Shown: one piece after another, positions 11,341-23,624 of the stretch | Numbering within the stretch: the first letter of the stretch is position 1 | Layout of the letters: each line of letters begins with the position of its first letter | Assembly: GCA_029891345.1 (NCBI GenBank) | Contig: CM056999.1 | Coordinates: 30,996,418 to 31,060,417 of the forward strand | Length of the DNA: 64,000 nucleotides | Direction of reading: 5' to 3' | From: Dryococelus australis | Lineage: Eukaryota > Arthropoda > Insecta > Phasmatodea > Phasmatidae | Position numbers and translations under genes: made by a program | The notes under the pieces: generated by a model | Databases searched by the model: none | What the model was told of the DNA's origin: nothing | What the model saw: the letters and a program-made list of their open reading frames with translations, nothing else

Positions 11341-11762
11341 GTTGCGTGCGGCTTCTGTCCTAAGAAGCCCTAGACAGAGGACAAGTATGGTTCTTTTCTA
11401 GAGACCTTCGCGAGTCAGAAGTACACACCACCGCCTCAATTATCTCTGAATTCCAGACAACGTGGAAGAGTTAATTACTTACACCCCTCCAGAGGCAGAA
11501 CGGTTACCATCACTTAGGGCGTAGGCTAATGGAAAGCAAACCAGCCAGGGAACCATCTACTCCATGCATACGTGGGTGGAATGCCCAAAATTGCAAGCAG
11601 TTGAGTCAATACATACGCTGTCTTAAACTCCTCTGGAGTTTAAACAGAAGTTCGTCAACCAACCCGAGAAGTGAATTCCAAGTACGAGTGAATTATCTTG
11701 GTGAAGTCCCTTGGACGGAGATTCATGCCTCAAATGGTCTCATCCTAGCCGCATCACCATGA

Positions 11763-12760
11763 GGATTTAAGAATTAAGTGCCATCGAGCTGACAGTGCTC
11801 CCAAAGCCTTCATCTCAACAGGAAATTCCAGCAGAAATGGACAACGTTGCAGCCACCACCTGAGCACCGCTTCCCTCGAGAGATAGAGGCATCTACCGGA
11901 ACTGCCAGTTAACACAAGGCCCTTCTCGAGGCCGTCATACAGCTTGTACCACTGGCCTTGATTTACATAGACCACTTCGCCACCCTGCTGGCTGGAGCAT
12001 CACTCAATTTAGAGGCCACCAGCTTCAAGGTACTGGCACCACCCTGCATCGAGATCGACTCCCAGACCCTACGCCATGGAGGCGAGGAGGTCCCTCCACT
12101 GCTCCACACGACTGATGTGGTCACAACATCGCTCGACTTCGAGGTCCAAGCCCAGAGACGGCTCCCTGGATAAAGGGAAATGTTGTTACAGCTGCCATCC
12201 GGAGAGGTAGCAGAAGACAACCAGTCGACAAGACTACGTCAGATGGTCATCAAGACTTCAGCATCACCTGATGCCATAACAGTTCTAATGGCCATCGCCG
12301 AGTCTACAGCCAGAGAGGCAGCACAAGATGGTCAGACAACAAGTTTGCCCCAGACGGTTGATGGATGAGGACAAAGGAAGAAGCAGATCCACACTGCTGC
12401 AATCGATCTAGAGGCCATCCCTTGACTTGTGGCTCTAGCTCCTAGATCAGAGGAGGTAGTAGCATCAGCAGAACTACCACTTTCACCAACACTCCAGACA
12501 GCCAACAGCCCCAGAAATCGAGGAGGTAGGTAACGCAGCCTCCAGGCTACCCCTGACGGCAACAGACACACCTGACACCAGGACCATGGGGGCTGAGCCG
12601 GGGGCTCATGGCCCGACTTTCAGCTCCGGTCCTAACAACCGAGGGCGTAGGCCGTGCAGCATCCAGCTACCCATGATGGCAATGCATATCACCAATGAGC
12701 ACGATGGCTCAGCCACAGCTCTTCCCCCAGCACCTTGAGGTCAGCTCTCGACCACTGCTG
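11763..12760. repeat. GC-rich degenerate tandem repeats
   Basis: The clearest pair lies at about 12516 and 12637 (121-bp offset): CGAGGAGGTAGG versus CGAGGGCGTAGG, followed by GCAGC-TCCAG-CTACCC and GATGGCAA-type blocks, and ending GGCTGAGCC versus GGCTCAGCC. Earlier parts repeat GAGGTAGCAGAAGA and GAGGCAGCACAAGA motifs. The plus strand is open for short stretches only. It resembles the P/S-rich 3' repeats of the gypsy relic at 33.3-34.4 kb in composition, so a gypsy origin is likely but not shown. Confidence 0.5.
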
Positions 12761-13988
12761 GGGACGGCTACACCATGACAGTTGACCTTCCACGTCGAGT
12801 GTAGCTGCCCCGCACCTGCCAGGTCAGCTGGGTACCAGGCAGATGAGTAAGCGGAAAAGCTAATGGCCTTCTTTTTAAAGAAGTAACAAAAACAATGCAG
12901 GGATGGAGCATAGTGGAAAAAAGAGTCAGTCTAGTTCCAAATACCAAGAGGCTCCCTGGAGGCCACCCGTCTGCCGAAGATGAAGAGAATGCTGAAAACA
13001 GTGAGTGGTAGTGCCAAACACCAACAGAATTAAAGACTAATAGCATTCAATATGTTCTCCCTTTTTGGTAATCTATAAACACATACCACTGATGTATGTT
13101 ATCCAGTGAATAGTGCAGTTATGTAACTATAAACATTTTCTGGACACTTAACTTAAGCGCAATGCTCTCATCAAGAAACCTTTTTCTATGGCAACTCGCC
13201 TTCTTACAGCCGTATAAGCTGTTCTTAACTCTTCTTGATTACATAACATGCCAGTGTGTTAACAAGTTAGTTGATATTTAAAAAGTTTTTACGTGAAAAC
13301 TTCGGACACCTCTAGTACAGTGCCATGTAATGTGTGTTAAGAAGACATCAAGTGTGTAAAAACATTGGAAGATGCCAAATTCCTGTTGAAAAGAAAATGG
13401 GCAGAAACATAAAAATTTCTCTAGTATGTTAACAAAAATTTGAATGACTTAATTTCAACATTACTTTCTTTTGTATAGAATCACCTCAAGAAAACGTAAA
13501 TATTTTCCCAGCATTGTGTGGAATCAATCAAATTCTATTTTCAAAGCAAACTCCAACTGAAATTTAATGTTGTATACAATTTTTCATTTTAATAACTAAT
13601 TTCTTGTTTTGTGTAGAATCACTTCAAGAAACATCAAGCCTTACTGATTATGTAATAATAATCACAAGCGTCGTTTGTAATTATACTTTGCATTGTGTAG
13701 AGCCACCTCAGAAATCACAAACCTAACAAAGACATTCTAAACCAGACAAAAGGTTGTGATGAATTTCGCATAATGTATATTATTGCCAGTGACTTGTGTT
13801 TTCGAAATGGTATTATTCTTTGCTATATTTTCTATTTGATGTATGGTGGTGTTTCGCACGTATTGTATGTTAGTTAACTTCATTGCCACAACACTCATTT
13901 GCAAAGCTTAGCAGTCGACTGAGACCACGGAAGCTATAAGCTTTACTAAACCCCTTTAGCTTTCTCTTACACAAGTTATTTTCCTGCT
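12761..13988. other. mostly AT-rich, weak repeated motif
   Basis: A TGTRTAGAATCACYTCAAGAAA-like motif occurs three times (about 13475, 13614 and 13698) with irregular spacing, suggesting an old local duplication. No coding frame is recognisable. Confidence 0.4.
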
Positions 13989-14258
13989 GTGCGAACCCAC
14001 AAAAGACCCAGGTATACATTGCTTGGTATTCTCTGCACCTTTATTGTACGCAATCAAACCTTAACAGCTGTTTTTGTAGGGCGGCACACATTAAAAAAGA
14101 AGGCTTTGCAAGCATTCCAACACCGGGATATCCCTTGCAACACTGACCTGACAATCGAAGAGCTCATGAAAAAAATAAGACCCAGAGCTTTGTTCGCAGC
14201 CAGGCACAGCTGCACGCCAAAGAGAAAGAGAGAGAACACCAGTTCACCATGCAACTGA
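13989..14258 (+). CDS. unidentified basic open frame
   Basis: A frame of about 90 codons; a splice-acceptor-like TTTTTGTAG lies inside it at about 14079, after which the encoded sequence is basic (LKKKAL, TIEELMKKIRP, TPKRKREN). The helix-like leucine/lysine pattern resembles short N-terminal modules of retroelement gag proteins, but I cannot assign it. LTR-like promoter sequence lies 600 bp downstream, so this could be 3' sequence of one retroelement next to another. Confidence 0.25.
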   Translation: MRTHKRPRYTLLGILCTFIVRNQTLTAVFVGRHTLKKKALQAFQHRDIPCNTDLTIEELMKKIRPRALFAARHSCTPKRKRENTSSPCN

Positions 14259-15560
14259 GAGAGACAGCGATGTCATGACCAGTCAGTGCTTCGAAGAATG
14301 CAAATAAAAGAGTAAGCCACCACCTGCGGCCATGCGCCTTCCCAGCAGTTAGCTGACTTTGCTGCTCAAGGTTGAGCACAGAGCAAAGATACCTACAGAC
14401 CAGGGGCAACTACAGAAGCCAATGGAGAGAAAAAAAAATTGTTTTTGAGGGGACAGTGCTACAGTTATTCAAAATAATTTCTTTCTCATCTCATTCTTTT
14501 GGCAGAAGTGCTTTCATCGCAACGGAAAGGGGACAGATTGATGCATGATGTTTTATCAACAAAGATTAAACTACTTTGCCTCATCAGTGAGCAAGCGTTG
14601 CTGCACGTTTCCAATGGAGTTTTCATTGTTGCCACGCATCACAAGACATAAGATTGTACTGTCTACCAATGGCAAGAATGGACTTTCCTGACTGAAGATT
14701 CTACTATTCACCGGCCGAGCCACCAAGGCTATGCATCCAAGGCAGTTAGTACCACAGCACACCGCCAGATGGCTCTATCTGTATGTTCTGCCCATCTCTA
14801 TCTCTAAGCCAGTCTGTTTCACCATGCCTAGAGGAAACTATGCTACAGCTAGCCTCTCTCCATTGACGACCCCTCTCCAGCTGACCGATGGGATACACCA
14901 GTCAGAGTATAAATGGCAGGTTGAATGCTGACTCGTGACCATTTATCATTCTCTCCACCGCATACCTTGCCGGAGATTGTGACCAGTCTGCTTGTTTGCT
15001 CAGTTTACCCTGAACCTCCTGCTCCTAGGTCTTCACACGCAACTCATTGCCGGAAATATCCTTCTATCTTGCCTGCACCGCAGCCTTACCTTTTCTTCAC
15101 CGCACACTGTCCCAAAGATCCTTACCATTGTCAACGTCATCTACACACTAGACACTGCGGCCCCTTCTGGGCAACAATAATAGGAATAGTACCAGTTCAA
15201 GTTAGTTACACAATACTTGTATCCTGCCATTGTTAGCTTTGGACCTGGTTGCCTTCAACTGGCTCAGCGTAAGTTAAGTTTCTGTATGTTCTTGCTGACA
15301 TTAGGAGGTAGTGAAACATCCCCTGTTTATTTCCATCACAGGAATAAACAGATAAAATTCACTATAGATGTAATTCCTTGCCCAGTGGACTTCGGCCCCG
15401 TTCAAGGAATATCAGTTGACCGGGAATTGTACTCATAAATGCAATACACCAACAGAGTACCCACATACATATTGAACCACCTCTTCTGTGCACCACTGTG
15501 TACAGAATGGTAGAACCCAGACACTAAGTACTCAGTCTCTTGAGGTTAGCTTGCTGGCTC
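14259..15560 (+). promoter_or_regulatory. LTR-like sequence with TATA box
   Basis: TATAAATGG sits at about 14909-14917 in a GC-richer, pyrimidine-rich context, preceded by a TCTATCTGTATG-type region and followed by a CT-rich leader. The layout resembles an LTR promoter with R/U5. No matching second LTR and no clear TG...CA ends were found. The remaining sequence shows no gene. Confidence 0.3.
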
Positions 15561-16421
15561 AATGGCCACTCTCTCCACAGCGCTCCTTTTGCCGGAGTTA
15601 GTGCTCCCTGAGTTGGAGGAGACCGTTCCTTCTGAGACACTTGCCCACGTGCTGGGACTGTCTGTCGGTGAGATTTGGCTCTCAGCATTCACCGCGTTTC
15701 GAGGCCGAGTGCTGGGATAGGGATACCGCTTTTGGCTGGCAGACACTGTACGTGGCTATACACCAGTATAGGGCGACATATCACCTGCTCTCCCTTGCAA
15801 AGACATGAAGGGTGATTCTGTCCTCATGCCCTATGCCCTACTCGTTGGAGTGGTGTCTGAGAGGTCAGGAACTTAACCCTTTCCTGGTCGCACTCACGAA
15901 GCTCTCATCGAGGGAACAAGCCCAGGCATTGCGTCACCTCCAGATACCATCTACACAAGAGATTCCCAATGACCTCTTTGAAGCTCCCATTTGCCTTAGC
16001 GAAGAACCAACCCCGTGTTTGTCGCCTATTTAAGTGGAAATGGTAAGTCCTTGGGGATCGCCAATCTACGATTTTGGGGATTTGGACCAGCAGAACCAAA
16101 CCCTGCAAACCAACACTACCTACAAGCTCCTGCACACTGACCTCACCAACTCAAACTCCCATTAGCCAAAGTAGACCGGTGAAGCAGCCTCCGCAGGTTA
16201 TCCATTACCCAGGTATACCGCCCAGAGTAAACCCACTGAAATGCAAAGTCATTCTCACAAAAACTGATTTTGTGTCTAACCGAATAACTACCAGGCCAGT
16301 TATTTATACCAGATGCGTTTCAGTTAAATTTGTGTGGCAACAGTCTCTCAACAAATACATGTATATTTACACCTATAAAATTATCATCCTAATAGGGGAA
16401 ATAAATAATCCATGCTTCTAA
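15561..16421 (+). other. short unidentified open frames after the LTR-like sequence
   Basis: An ATG at 15561 opens a 54-codon frame (MATLSTALLLPELVLPELEE) that is acidic and leucine-rich. Further open stretches at 15812-16033 and 16074-16421 include proline-rich segments. Their position downstream of a TATA-bearing LTR-like region suggests a gag-like reading region of an unidentified retroelement, but no diagnostic motif is present. Confidence 0.25.
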
Positions 16422-18060
16422 ATAATGGGTAAGATTTACATACACTGTGAGGGTATGTCTTAGAGATCTTACATTGACATGAAAGTTTTGCGTGTAAACA
16501 CACATGAATTGTTATTGGTCCTATAAAGTAAAATCATATGTGCAGTGTAAGAAATGAATATTTCACATATAGCTATATTATTTCTTATTATCTATATTTT
16601 TTGAATGAGAAAAGAGATTATGTTGTGATCTGAACATTCTCCGACCCAGCCTGGCATCAAGACATTGAGATCTTTAGCACTAACTATGGCAAGGGCCAAG
16701 TTTACAAAACCATTACAGGCTATAGAATCATAGTATGTGAGTACATGGTACTTCGCACTTCTTTATTTACCAAATGACACACAACTTTGTTTTTTTGTAG
16801 TCCATCATTAGTGCCACATAGTTTTATTCCCCATCACAGTTGTTTTCGTTGCATTACACTAATATTAAAGAAGAACATTGTAACTTAATTATTAATCTTC
16901 CAAACGTTTGGGTAAATTCTAATTTTGATTGGATCTCCATTGCACAGACTATGAAAAAAGTAACAAAAAAAATAGAACACACTACATGGATGAGAAACAC
17001 AAATGCAATAAAAAGGTGATAATATAAATAAGCACATATATGTGTACAAGAGAAAGTCGGGGAAAAAAAAGGGGGAAATTGTAAAGAACATGTACATAGA
17101 AATATCATAACTTATTTTTCTTCCCTTATATTATTCAATTCTGCTTTCATCTTCATAGAATTGTACATCACGAATACGCAACATGAATAATTTTGAGTTA
17201 CAAAGTATTTCATAGTAAATTAGGTGGAAGCTAAAAGATAAAATACCAGAATACGGGCTTTTTTGAAAATGGGAAAATAATACGTAGACATATTAGATAT
17301 GATTATTAGTAATCATAATTACTAGGAATTTTGGAGGGGCTTCAAGTAATATTCTGTAAAAAAAATAAAATGTGATAGGGAGGAGTGTTATGAAAATTGC
17401 TGTGTTTATGCTATTAAACGTAGAATATATTTATATCGGGTCAAATAATTGTATTGTAAGACTACAGTTTGAAACTAATCTTTGGTGCATAAAAAGTTTT
17501 CAGGATATATTTATGCAGCGGCGCTGAGGTTATATAGGTAAAGAACACATCAAACAATGTCGGAACATTGTGTAATTCACTTTAATTACTCGAGGCTTAA
17601 ATCTATATTCACGAGATGATACTACTACGCATCGTAGCACTAGCAGAATAAATATTCATATGGTAGATCATTTAAATCGACGATCATAGACTGTGTTTAT
17701 AAAGGTGCTGTATGATGCCATGTTGCAATACTTTAAACAGTGGCCAATAATGGACAAAAGACAGGATGACGTCACAGTTGGAATTTTGGATGTCGCCAGT
17801 CGTTAGAGTAGCAGCATGTGTGTCTTTTGGTAGGTTTAGGATTTAAGAGTGCTTAATTATTGCAATTCATATTGTTTGATGTGTTCAATCTAATAACTGT
17901 GCAAAATTGTGAGTGTGTGTGTGCTAATATTGCATGGTAAAAGTGAAATTAAATATTTGTGCGGTGATTAGTGTCTATGTAGTGGTGTCAAATGGATCCA
18001 TTTTGTCTTGTGCTTTACGGCATTTGAATCTGTGAGTTCCAAAACAAATTTAATGTAACT
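16422..18060. other. AT-rich stretch, one TGACGTCAC palindrome
   Basis: No gene recognised. TGACGTCAC at about 17766 matches the palindrome found just outside the two ISL2EU-like first exons (7166 and 26346). It might mark the far left end of the 21-26 kb element, which is unproven. Confidence 0.35.
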
Positions 18061-19265
18061 TTAATTTAATCAGAAAATAGATTAACTTGCAAAACGACCT
18101 AACCGAACAATTTACCTAAATTGACAGTATTACCAATACAAGCTACAAATACGATAGTGGGAAGGGTCATAAAGATGAGGGAAATTGTTGGGTAAAACGA
18201 GTGAAAAATATGTACATAATGTTATATTTATTCATGAAAATACACTAAATTGCAAAAAGACTTAACCGAACATTACCTAAATTGATAATATTACCAATAC
18301 AAGCTACAAATACGATTGTGGGAAGGGCTATGAAGATCAGGGAAATTTTGGGGTAAAAAAAATTAAAATTATAAACGTTTGCCCAGCTCATAGCCCTTCA
18401 TATTTTCGTAATTATAAATAGCACTGGTATCATTGTCAATTTAAGTAATGTTCAGTTTGATCTTTATTACAATAATATTACAAATAGTACGAAAATATGT
18501 TAAATTGCAAAACACTCATTTTCCCGTGCAAATGGGCCATGCATGAAAATCATTTCTGGGGAAACTCACAAGCTTTGCTGCTGCGTGACACTTCGCATCA
18601 CTACCGCAACAAGAAAACTGGCGAGCTAGAGTCCCAGTGCCAGTAGGGGAGTAAATCCCCAGAACAGGGATTCAAGGCATGTCTGCAATTTATTTTTTAG
18701 TGGTGACGCGAAGCATCATGCATCAGCAAAGCTTGGAGTTTCCCAGAAATGATTTTTAAGTATGGTCCCCTCACAGGGAAAAGTACTGTACAAGCATAGC
18801 CAAACATTATCCACCGAGCCAGAGTCACAATGCCAGCAGGGGAGTAAATCATGAATACAGAGATTTAATTCATGCTGGGAATTTTTTTTTGGTGGTGATG
18901 CCAAGTGTCATGTATCAGCAAAGCTTGGAATTTCCCCATAAATGATTTTCATGAATAGCTATTTGCACTGAGAAATAATGTGTGTGCATTTTGAAATTTA
19001 ACACATTTTCATGTTATTTGTAATATCATTGTAATATCGTATCATGAAAACATGTTTAATTGCAGAATGATAGAACTGAACATTACTTAAATTGATAATG
19101 TTACCAATACAATTTAAAAATATGTTAGTGGGGAGAACTATGAACTAGAGGGAAATTGTAGGGTAAAATTTTATGAAAACATACATATTTTAAATTTTTT
19201 ACCCCACAATTCCCTGATCTTCATAGCCTTCCCCATCATAGTTTTTGGGGTTTCTATTGATCAAA
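18061..19265. repeat. nested inverted and tandem repeat complex
   Basis: A large diverged palindrome: the left arm (about 18363-18608) pairs with the right arm (about 18893-19190), sharing TCAATTTAAGTAATGTTCAG, ATATTACAAATA and GAAAATCATTT-TGGGGAAA blocks. Around it, a unit of about 130 bp recurs directly at about 18070, 18232 and 19042 and inverted near 19190-19265. It is marked by TTACCAATACAAGCTACAAA and a GGGAAATT-T-GGGTAAA box. Inside, a further pair of direct units (18628 and 18821) contains CAGCAAAGCTTGGA. The structure is non-coding and resembles a foldback element or a satellite seed. A GGGAAATTTTGGGGTAAAA box also occurs near 9420, so the unit is dispersed. Confidence 0.75.
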
Positions 19266-20552
19266 TGTTGATATCCCTAGTAAATTTGTGTTCTGTGTAA
19301 TTAGTAGAGTGGAACTGTACCCATTTCTGAGGTGTTTTTTTATTTTATCAAAAAATCCCCTATTCTGGAATTTTACTAGCTAAAAATGACAATTACAAGG
19401 GCATGCTAGTTGAAGCTAAGCACCAATTTGCTATGATGCATGAATACTGACAATCATTATACAAATGCAAACATTATAATTACAAAATAACTTTCAAGAA
19501 TCAAAAAGGTGAAGGGGGGTCGTTGAACTGCAATGATCCTTCTTTTATCTAAGCGTGTTCCTTGTTCACTAAAGATAACCAGAATGTTTTCTACTCTGTA
19601 GGTTTATGACGTTTTTATTTCTTGCAATAAAAGTAGATTCCTTCAATTTCCTTTTATAGTTGTTCTGATCTTTTACTAATGATGATGCATTATTCCATAG
19701 TGTCTTATGGTTGTTAGCCAAAGCATGTTCTGCTATAGGTTTGTATATCTACCTTTGCTTTTTATTTTTCTTATGTTCTTTTGTGCACATTGATAGTGGC
19801 TGGCTAGTTTCACAAATGTACACACTGCCACACTGGCTTGGGATTTGATAGATGCATTATTTTTTCTTTTTAGTTGCTCTATTGCTGTTTTCATCTTAGT
19901 AATAATACTTTTCAAAATTCGAATTCAGTTCCACCACAAAATTGCCATTAAACTTCAGAATGTTCGGTGTTTCAAATTACTACTTATTTCACCAACCACA
20001 AGTAGGTATAAAATTGTTACATGTTAAAATAATGTTAGTAAAAGTGGTACAAAATTAAGAAAAAATAATAAATAATGATTTTCTACTAACTGAAAACTGT
20101 GTCATCATGTAACTTTGCTTTTTAAGAACAAGCAATAGGCCTGTTAAAACTCGTTAATTTACATATTTTGTTATTGTAATGACACATGATGCATTACTGC
20201 TCACTTACAATGTGCACTCTACTTTACGACTTCGCCCCATCTTTGAGCACTGCATTCAGAATGAGACAAATCACAAACCCTAAAGAGTACTAAAGAGGCG
20301 GAACACGTGGCTACAGGGTACGTTGGCACCATCATGATACTACAGACATGTGATCCTAGCTTGTACTGTTCCACCCAGATCTCGCCCAGATTATCATGCC
20401 AGCACCCCCTTGCAGCAAGATTGTACTGTTGACTGACCCACCAGCTCTCTCCAGCAGAGGTCACACTAGTGCCATAGCGTGCCACTGAAGGATAGCACCT
20501 AATTTACCAGTGCCCACAGAGAAGATAAGAGATAAAAGCGCTGATCCAACAT
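19266..20552. other. AT-rich stretch, nothing firm
   Basis: No gene recognised. A GC-richer patch at 20215-20480 is open on the minus strand without a recognisable domain. Confidence 0.4.
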
Positions 20553-20808
20553 CATGGAATTCTCAACTCCTGCAAATGAGGCTAACACAGCTTCTGAGAG
20601 ACTCAACCAGCACCAGAGATTCCTGAAGATGTTGCTTCATTCCCTACCACCCCCCAGCCCCCTGGTGTTTACTCCAGTCCTTGGATGACGATGCCCCCTC
20701 TGGACACCTCCGCAACACCAGACGATGTTAACATCAACATCAACACCCTTCCAGTAGACATTCACTCCCCACCCCCACGGTGCTTCCTTCATTACAACCC
20801 TCAATAGT
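20553..20808 (+). other. coding-like fragment, frame-shifted
   Basis: An ATG at 20553 opens a short acidic/polar frame (MEFSTPANEANTASERLNQH). After a frame change the sequence becomes proline/aspartate-rich (TSATPDDVNININTLP). It looks like old coding sequence, perhaps retroelement gag, and is not part of the YqaJ gene that follows. Confidence 0.25.
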
Positions 20809-20963
20809 TAGACATCGTAAATTGACATAACTAACATGTAAATTTTTATTAATCACCATTTAATTGTCTCCCACTCACTAGCTTTTGCCCATGTTGCCTT
20901 CACCTGGTTAATTATGTTAGGTTTATTAATCTCCGTTGCAAGTCATATTATCTTAGGAGGTAG

Positions 20964-21784
20964 TACGGAGCCACAAAAAAATTCACAAAAATTAAAGATC
21001 TGTACAAAAAGAAATCTGTAAATAATCACCTACAAAATATATCTCATAGTTTTATAAGTGAAGTTGTTGCTGAAGGTTGCAATTTAAACTGTAACAGCCA
21101 GATTTTGAAACATTATTCATTGAGTACAGGTAAGAAACGTTACTGAATTCTTAGAATTTTGTGCAGCTTTAGTAAGCAGCAAACGTTGCACAGATGGCTA
21201 TAATTCAACAAAAGAACAGAGTAAATGCCCAATGTGGCATGAACTCGGATATGGCCGAATAACTGCATCAAATGTTGTTGAAGTAACCAACTTTCAAACA
21301 AATAATGGCACACTTGTAGATGTATTGTCAGGTGCAGTAAAATTAGGAGATGTAAAGACTATGCAAAGGGATATATTGTTAGAAAGTAGGATATTGAAGG
21401 CAGCAAGCCACCACTGCAAAATTAAATTTGATGCTTGTGGCCCGCGTATTAGCAGCACACCCCCCATCCTAGCAGCAACTCCTGATGGTATCTGTAACGA
21501 TTTTGTTGTTGAGGTAAAATGTCCAATGTCACAAAAAATTTGAAAAATTATGTACTCAAAAATGGTAGACTTGCACCAAAATACTTTGGACAAATTCAGT
21601 TGCAAATGCATCTTCTTCAGAAATCAAAAGGTTTATTTTGTATTGCAAGCCCAGACATTGAAGAGAGTAATAATGTAACATTTATTTGGGTTATTATGAT
21701 TCACATTTCATACAAGAGGTCACTGATTTGGCTATGAATTTTTAGAACAATAATATCTTTCCCAGACTGTACCAGCAGTTTTAA
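20964..21784 (+). pseudogene. YqaJ-like nuclease gene, two exons plus frameshifts
   Basis: Exon 1 reads from about 20964 to a consensus donor (ACAG|GTAAG, 21129/21130). A 64-bp intron ends at CAG 21191-21193, and the codon phase joins correctly (G|AT). Exon 2 gives an STKEQS...MW-x-EL segment, the family-type RITAS, then ISSTPPILAATPDG and VVEVKCP. The Asp of PDG and the E-x-K of VEVKCP are the metal-binding residues of the lambda-exonuclease/YqaJ fold. The frame breaks near 21540 and again near 21690. The C-terminal GRLAPKYFGQIQLQMHLL and DSHFIQEVTDLAMNF blocks are readable in the other two frames, with TAG where a Trp codon is expected (21748-21750). YqaJ enzymes are exonuclease-like; the role in the transposon is not established. 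The start codon and SWIM-type N-terminus are missing. Confidence 0.7.
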
Positions 21785-23624
21785 TTATAACTTTTTGCAT
21801 TCTGAAAACTAAGTTTAAATGTCAAAAGTTCAATGCAACTTAAATTTTGTAAACAACAATATTTAATGAATTTTTTCCAACGCAAAATAATATGTCAATA
21901 TATGTATATTTCACACAATTACAAAAATTTTCTTCCCAGTAACCTAGTTACAAAATATAATCATACAATACAATGTTTTTAAATGCACACTGTTACGTAC
22001 GTTTATGATTTGCAAAATCATCTATGGTGGTTTTGGTAGGGTGACATGGGGTAAAAATTGGATTAACATCTCCGCTACCACTTTTGTACTTGTTAAGGCA
22101 TTCAACCCTACTTTGTTCTTTGCTATCAGTTGACACATAACAAATCAGCTTTCTATGATTTCAAAGTGCTGTGCTTACATCCATTCTCTGTGTTTTTATA
22201 TAACTGTTTCCCAGGCTCTGAGTTGAGTTGAAAGTTGGAAAGTAAACTCCAGTGTGTTTCAGCCTTTCTGCTGAGCACCTACTACGGGGAAAAGTTGAGG
22301 TGTGTTAGCTTCTCTTCCTCATTGCAGGTTATGTGAACTGGAGCCATTGAAGTGGTTTCAACTGGCCCATATATACATATTCCACTTGCACAATTTCAAA
22401 CTTGTCTGTGAAAACGAATTAGAATTAAAATGTAGTATACTTCAAATTTCTATTTTGACACATTTTAAGCCTTAACGTATACATACTTTACCCCATGGTA
22501 CAATAACATCTTAACAATTAAAAACATTAGTTAAGTTGAGTGAAATGTACCTTCAGCCAATTAATTCTCTTAAATTTAACCAAACATATCCACCTATATT
22601 AGCAATATTATTGTTACAAAAATACAAGAAAATAAAAGTATGCAGATAATGTAATGGTTATATAAGAAAATTATCAAAAATAAATATTACTCTTCATGCA
22701 TACTATACAATAGGTATTATCAACTTTCCCCAGCAGAGTGTCCAATATGTAACCCGCCCTGTATAGTTATTGCCCCAATGGCACAGGAAACAACGTGATT
22801 TCCGCAATTTTGATCTTAATTCTTTGGTAACAATTTTTCTTCAACACAATCTTTCAAAGTATTTTGAAGTAAATAGTTCACAAAAGTAACCATATATTTT
22901 GAAAATTAAAATCTATTTTAAATCTAAAACCACACAAAATTGAAAATAAACATATTTAGGTAAATTACTTAGGTTTCTCTGGAAACCCTAATAAATAGGA
23001 TGAGTCCTACACAAAAAAGTCCTAAGAAGTATAATACATAACAAGTTCATAAAGTATTCTGTGCTGCAAATATTTTCTATGTTATTGTATTTGTACAACA
23101 GAACACTTGTCCAGTACCCTAGATATTTGGTTCCAATTTTGACTCCAGGTTTTGGGGACACGAGTAATCCCAACCAACTAATAAATTGTAACCTCCAGTA
23201 CTATCAAGGTAATGGTGTATTTTCCTGGGCAATTAATCTACAAGCCATACACGACGACTTCTGCACCTTCAGAGGTATGCCAGGGCAGTGTAACTATAAG
23301 AAAAATTTATATATTAGAATATTTTGTCCTCTATAGCTACTTATTTTTGGTTTATAAAATTGATATGCTGTGGGTTGGTGGTTTCGCAACTTTATCACTA
23401 CACCTGTCTGAAAAGATTGGTGGCCACTGGTATTTTTCAGTGGTCAGTAAATTAAACTTTTTTGTGTGCGCATACACACACAGAGATAGAGAAATAAGTA
23501 TATTTAAAAAATATTTAATCACGTTTAAAAGCATTTGACAATTGTGTTGAAACATATTTAGCTCCTCTTTCTTTTTTGTATATATATTTTTTGCACCCTT
23601 GTATCCACAAAGGCCAATACTTCA
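21785..23624. other. AT-rich spacer between the convergent ISL2EU genes
   Basis: No coding sequence recognised. ACATGGGGTAAA (about 22047) and TTTACCCCATGG (about 22488) form a short inverted pair about 450 bp apart that could be the ends of a small nested non-autonomous element. Confidence 0.4.

Noticed and set aside
23061-23538. overlapping plus-strand open frames opposite the transposase 3' end
   Set aside because: AT-rich frames with hydrophobic, low-complexity translation and no motif; treated as chance.
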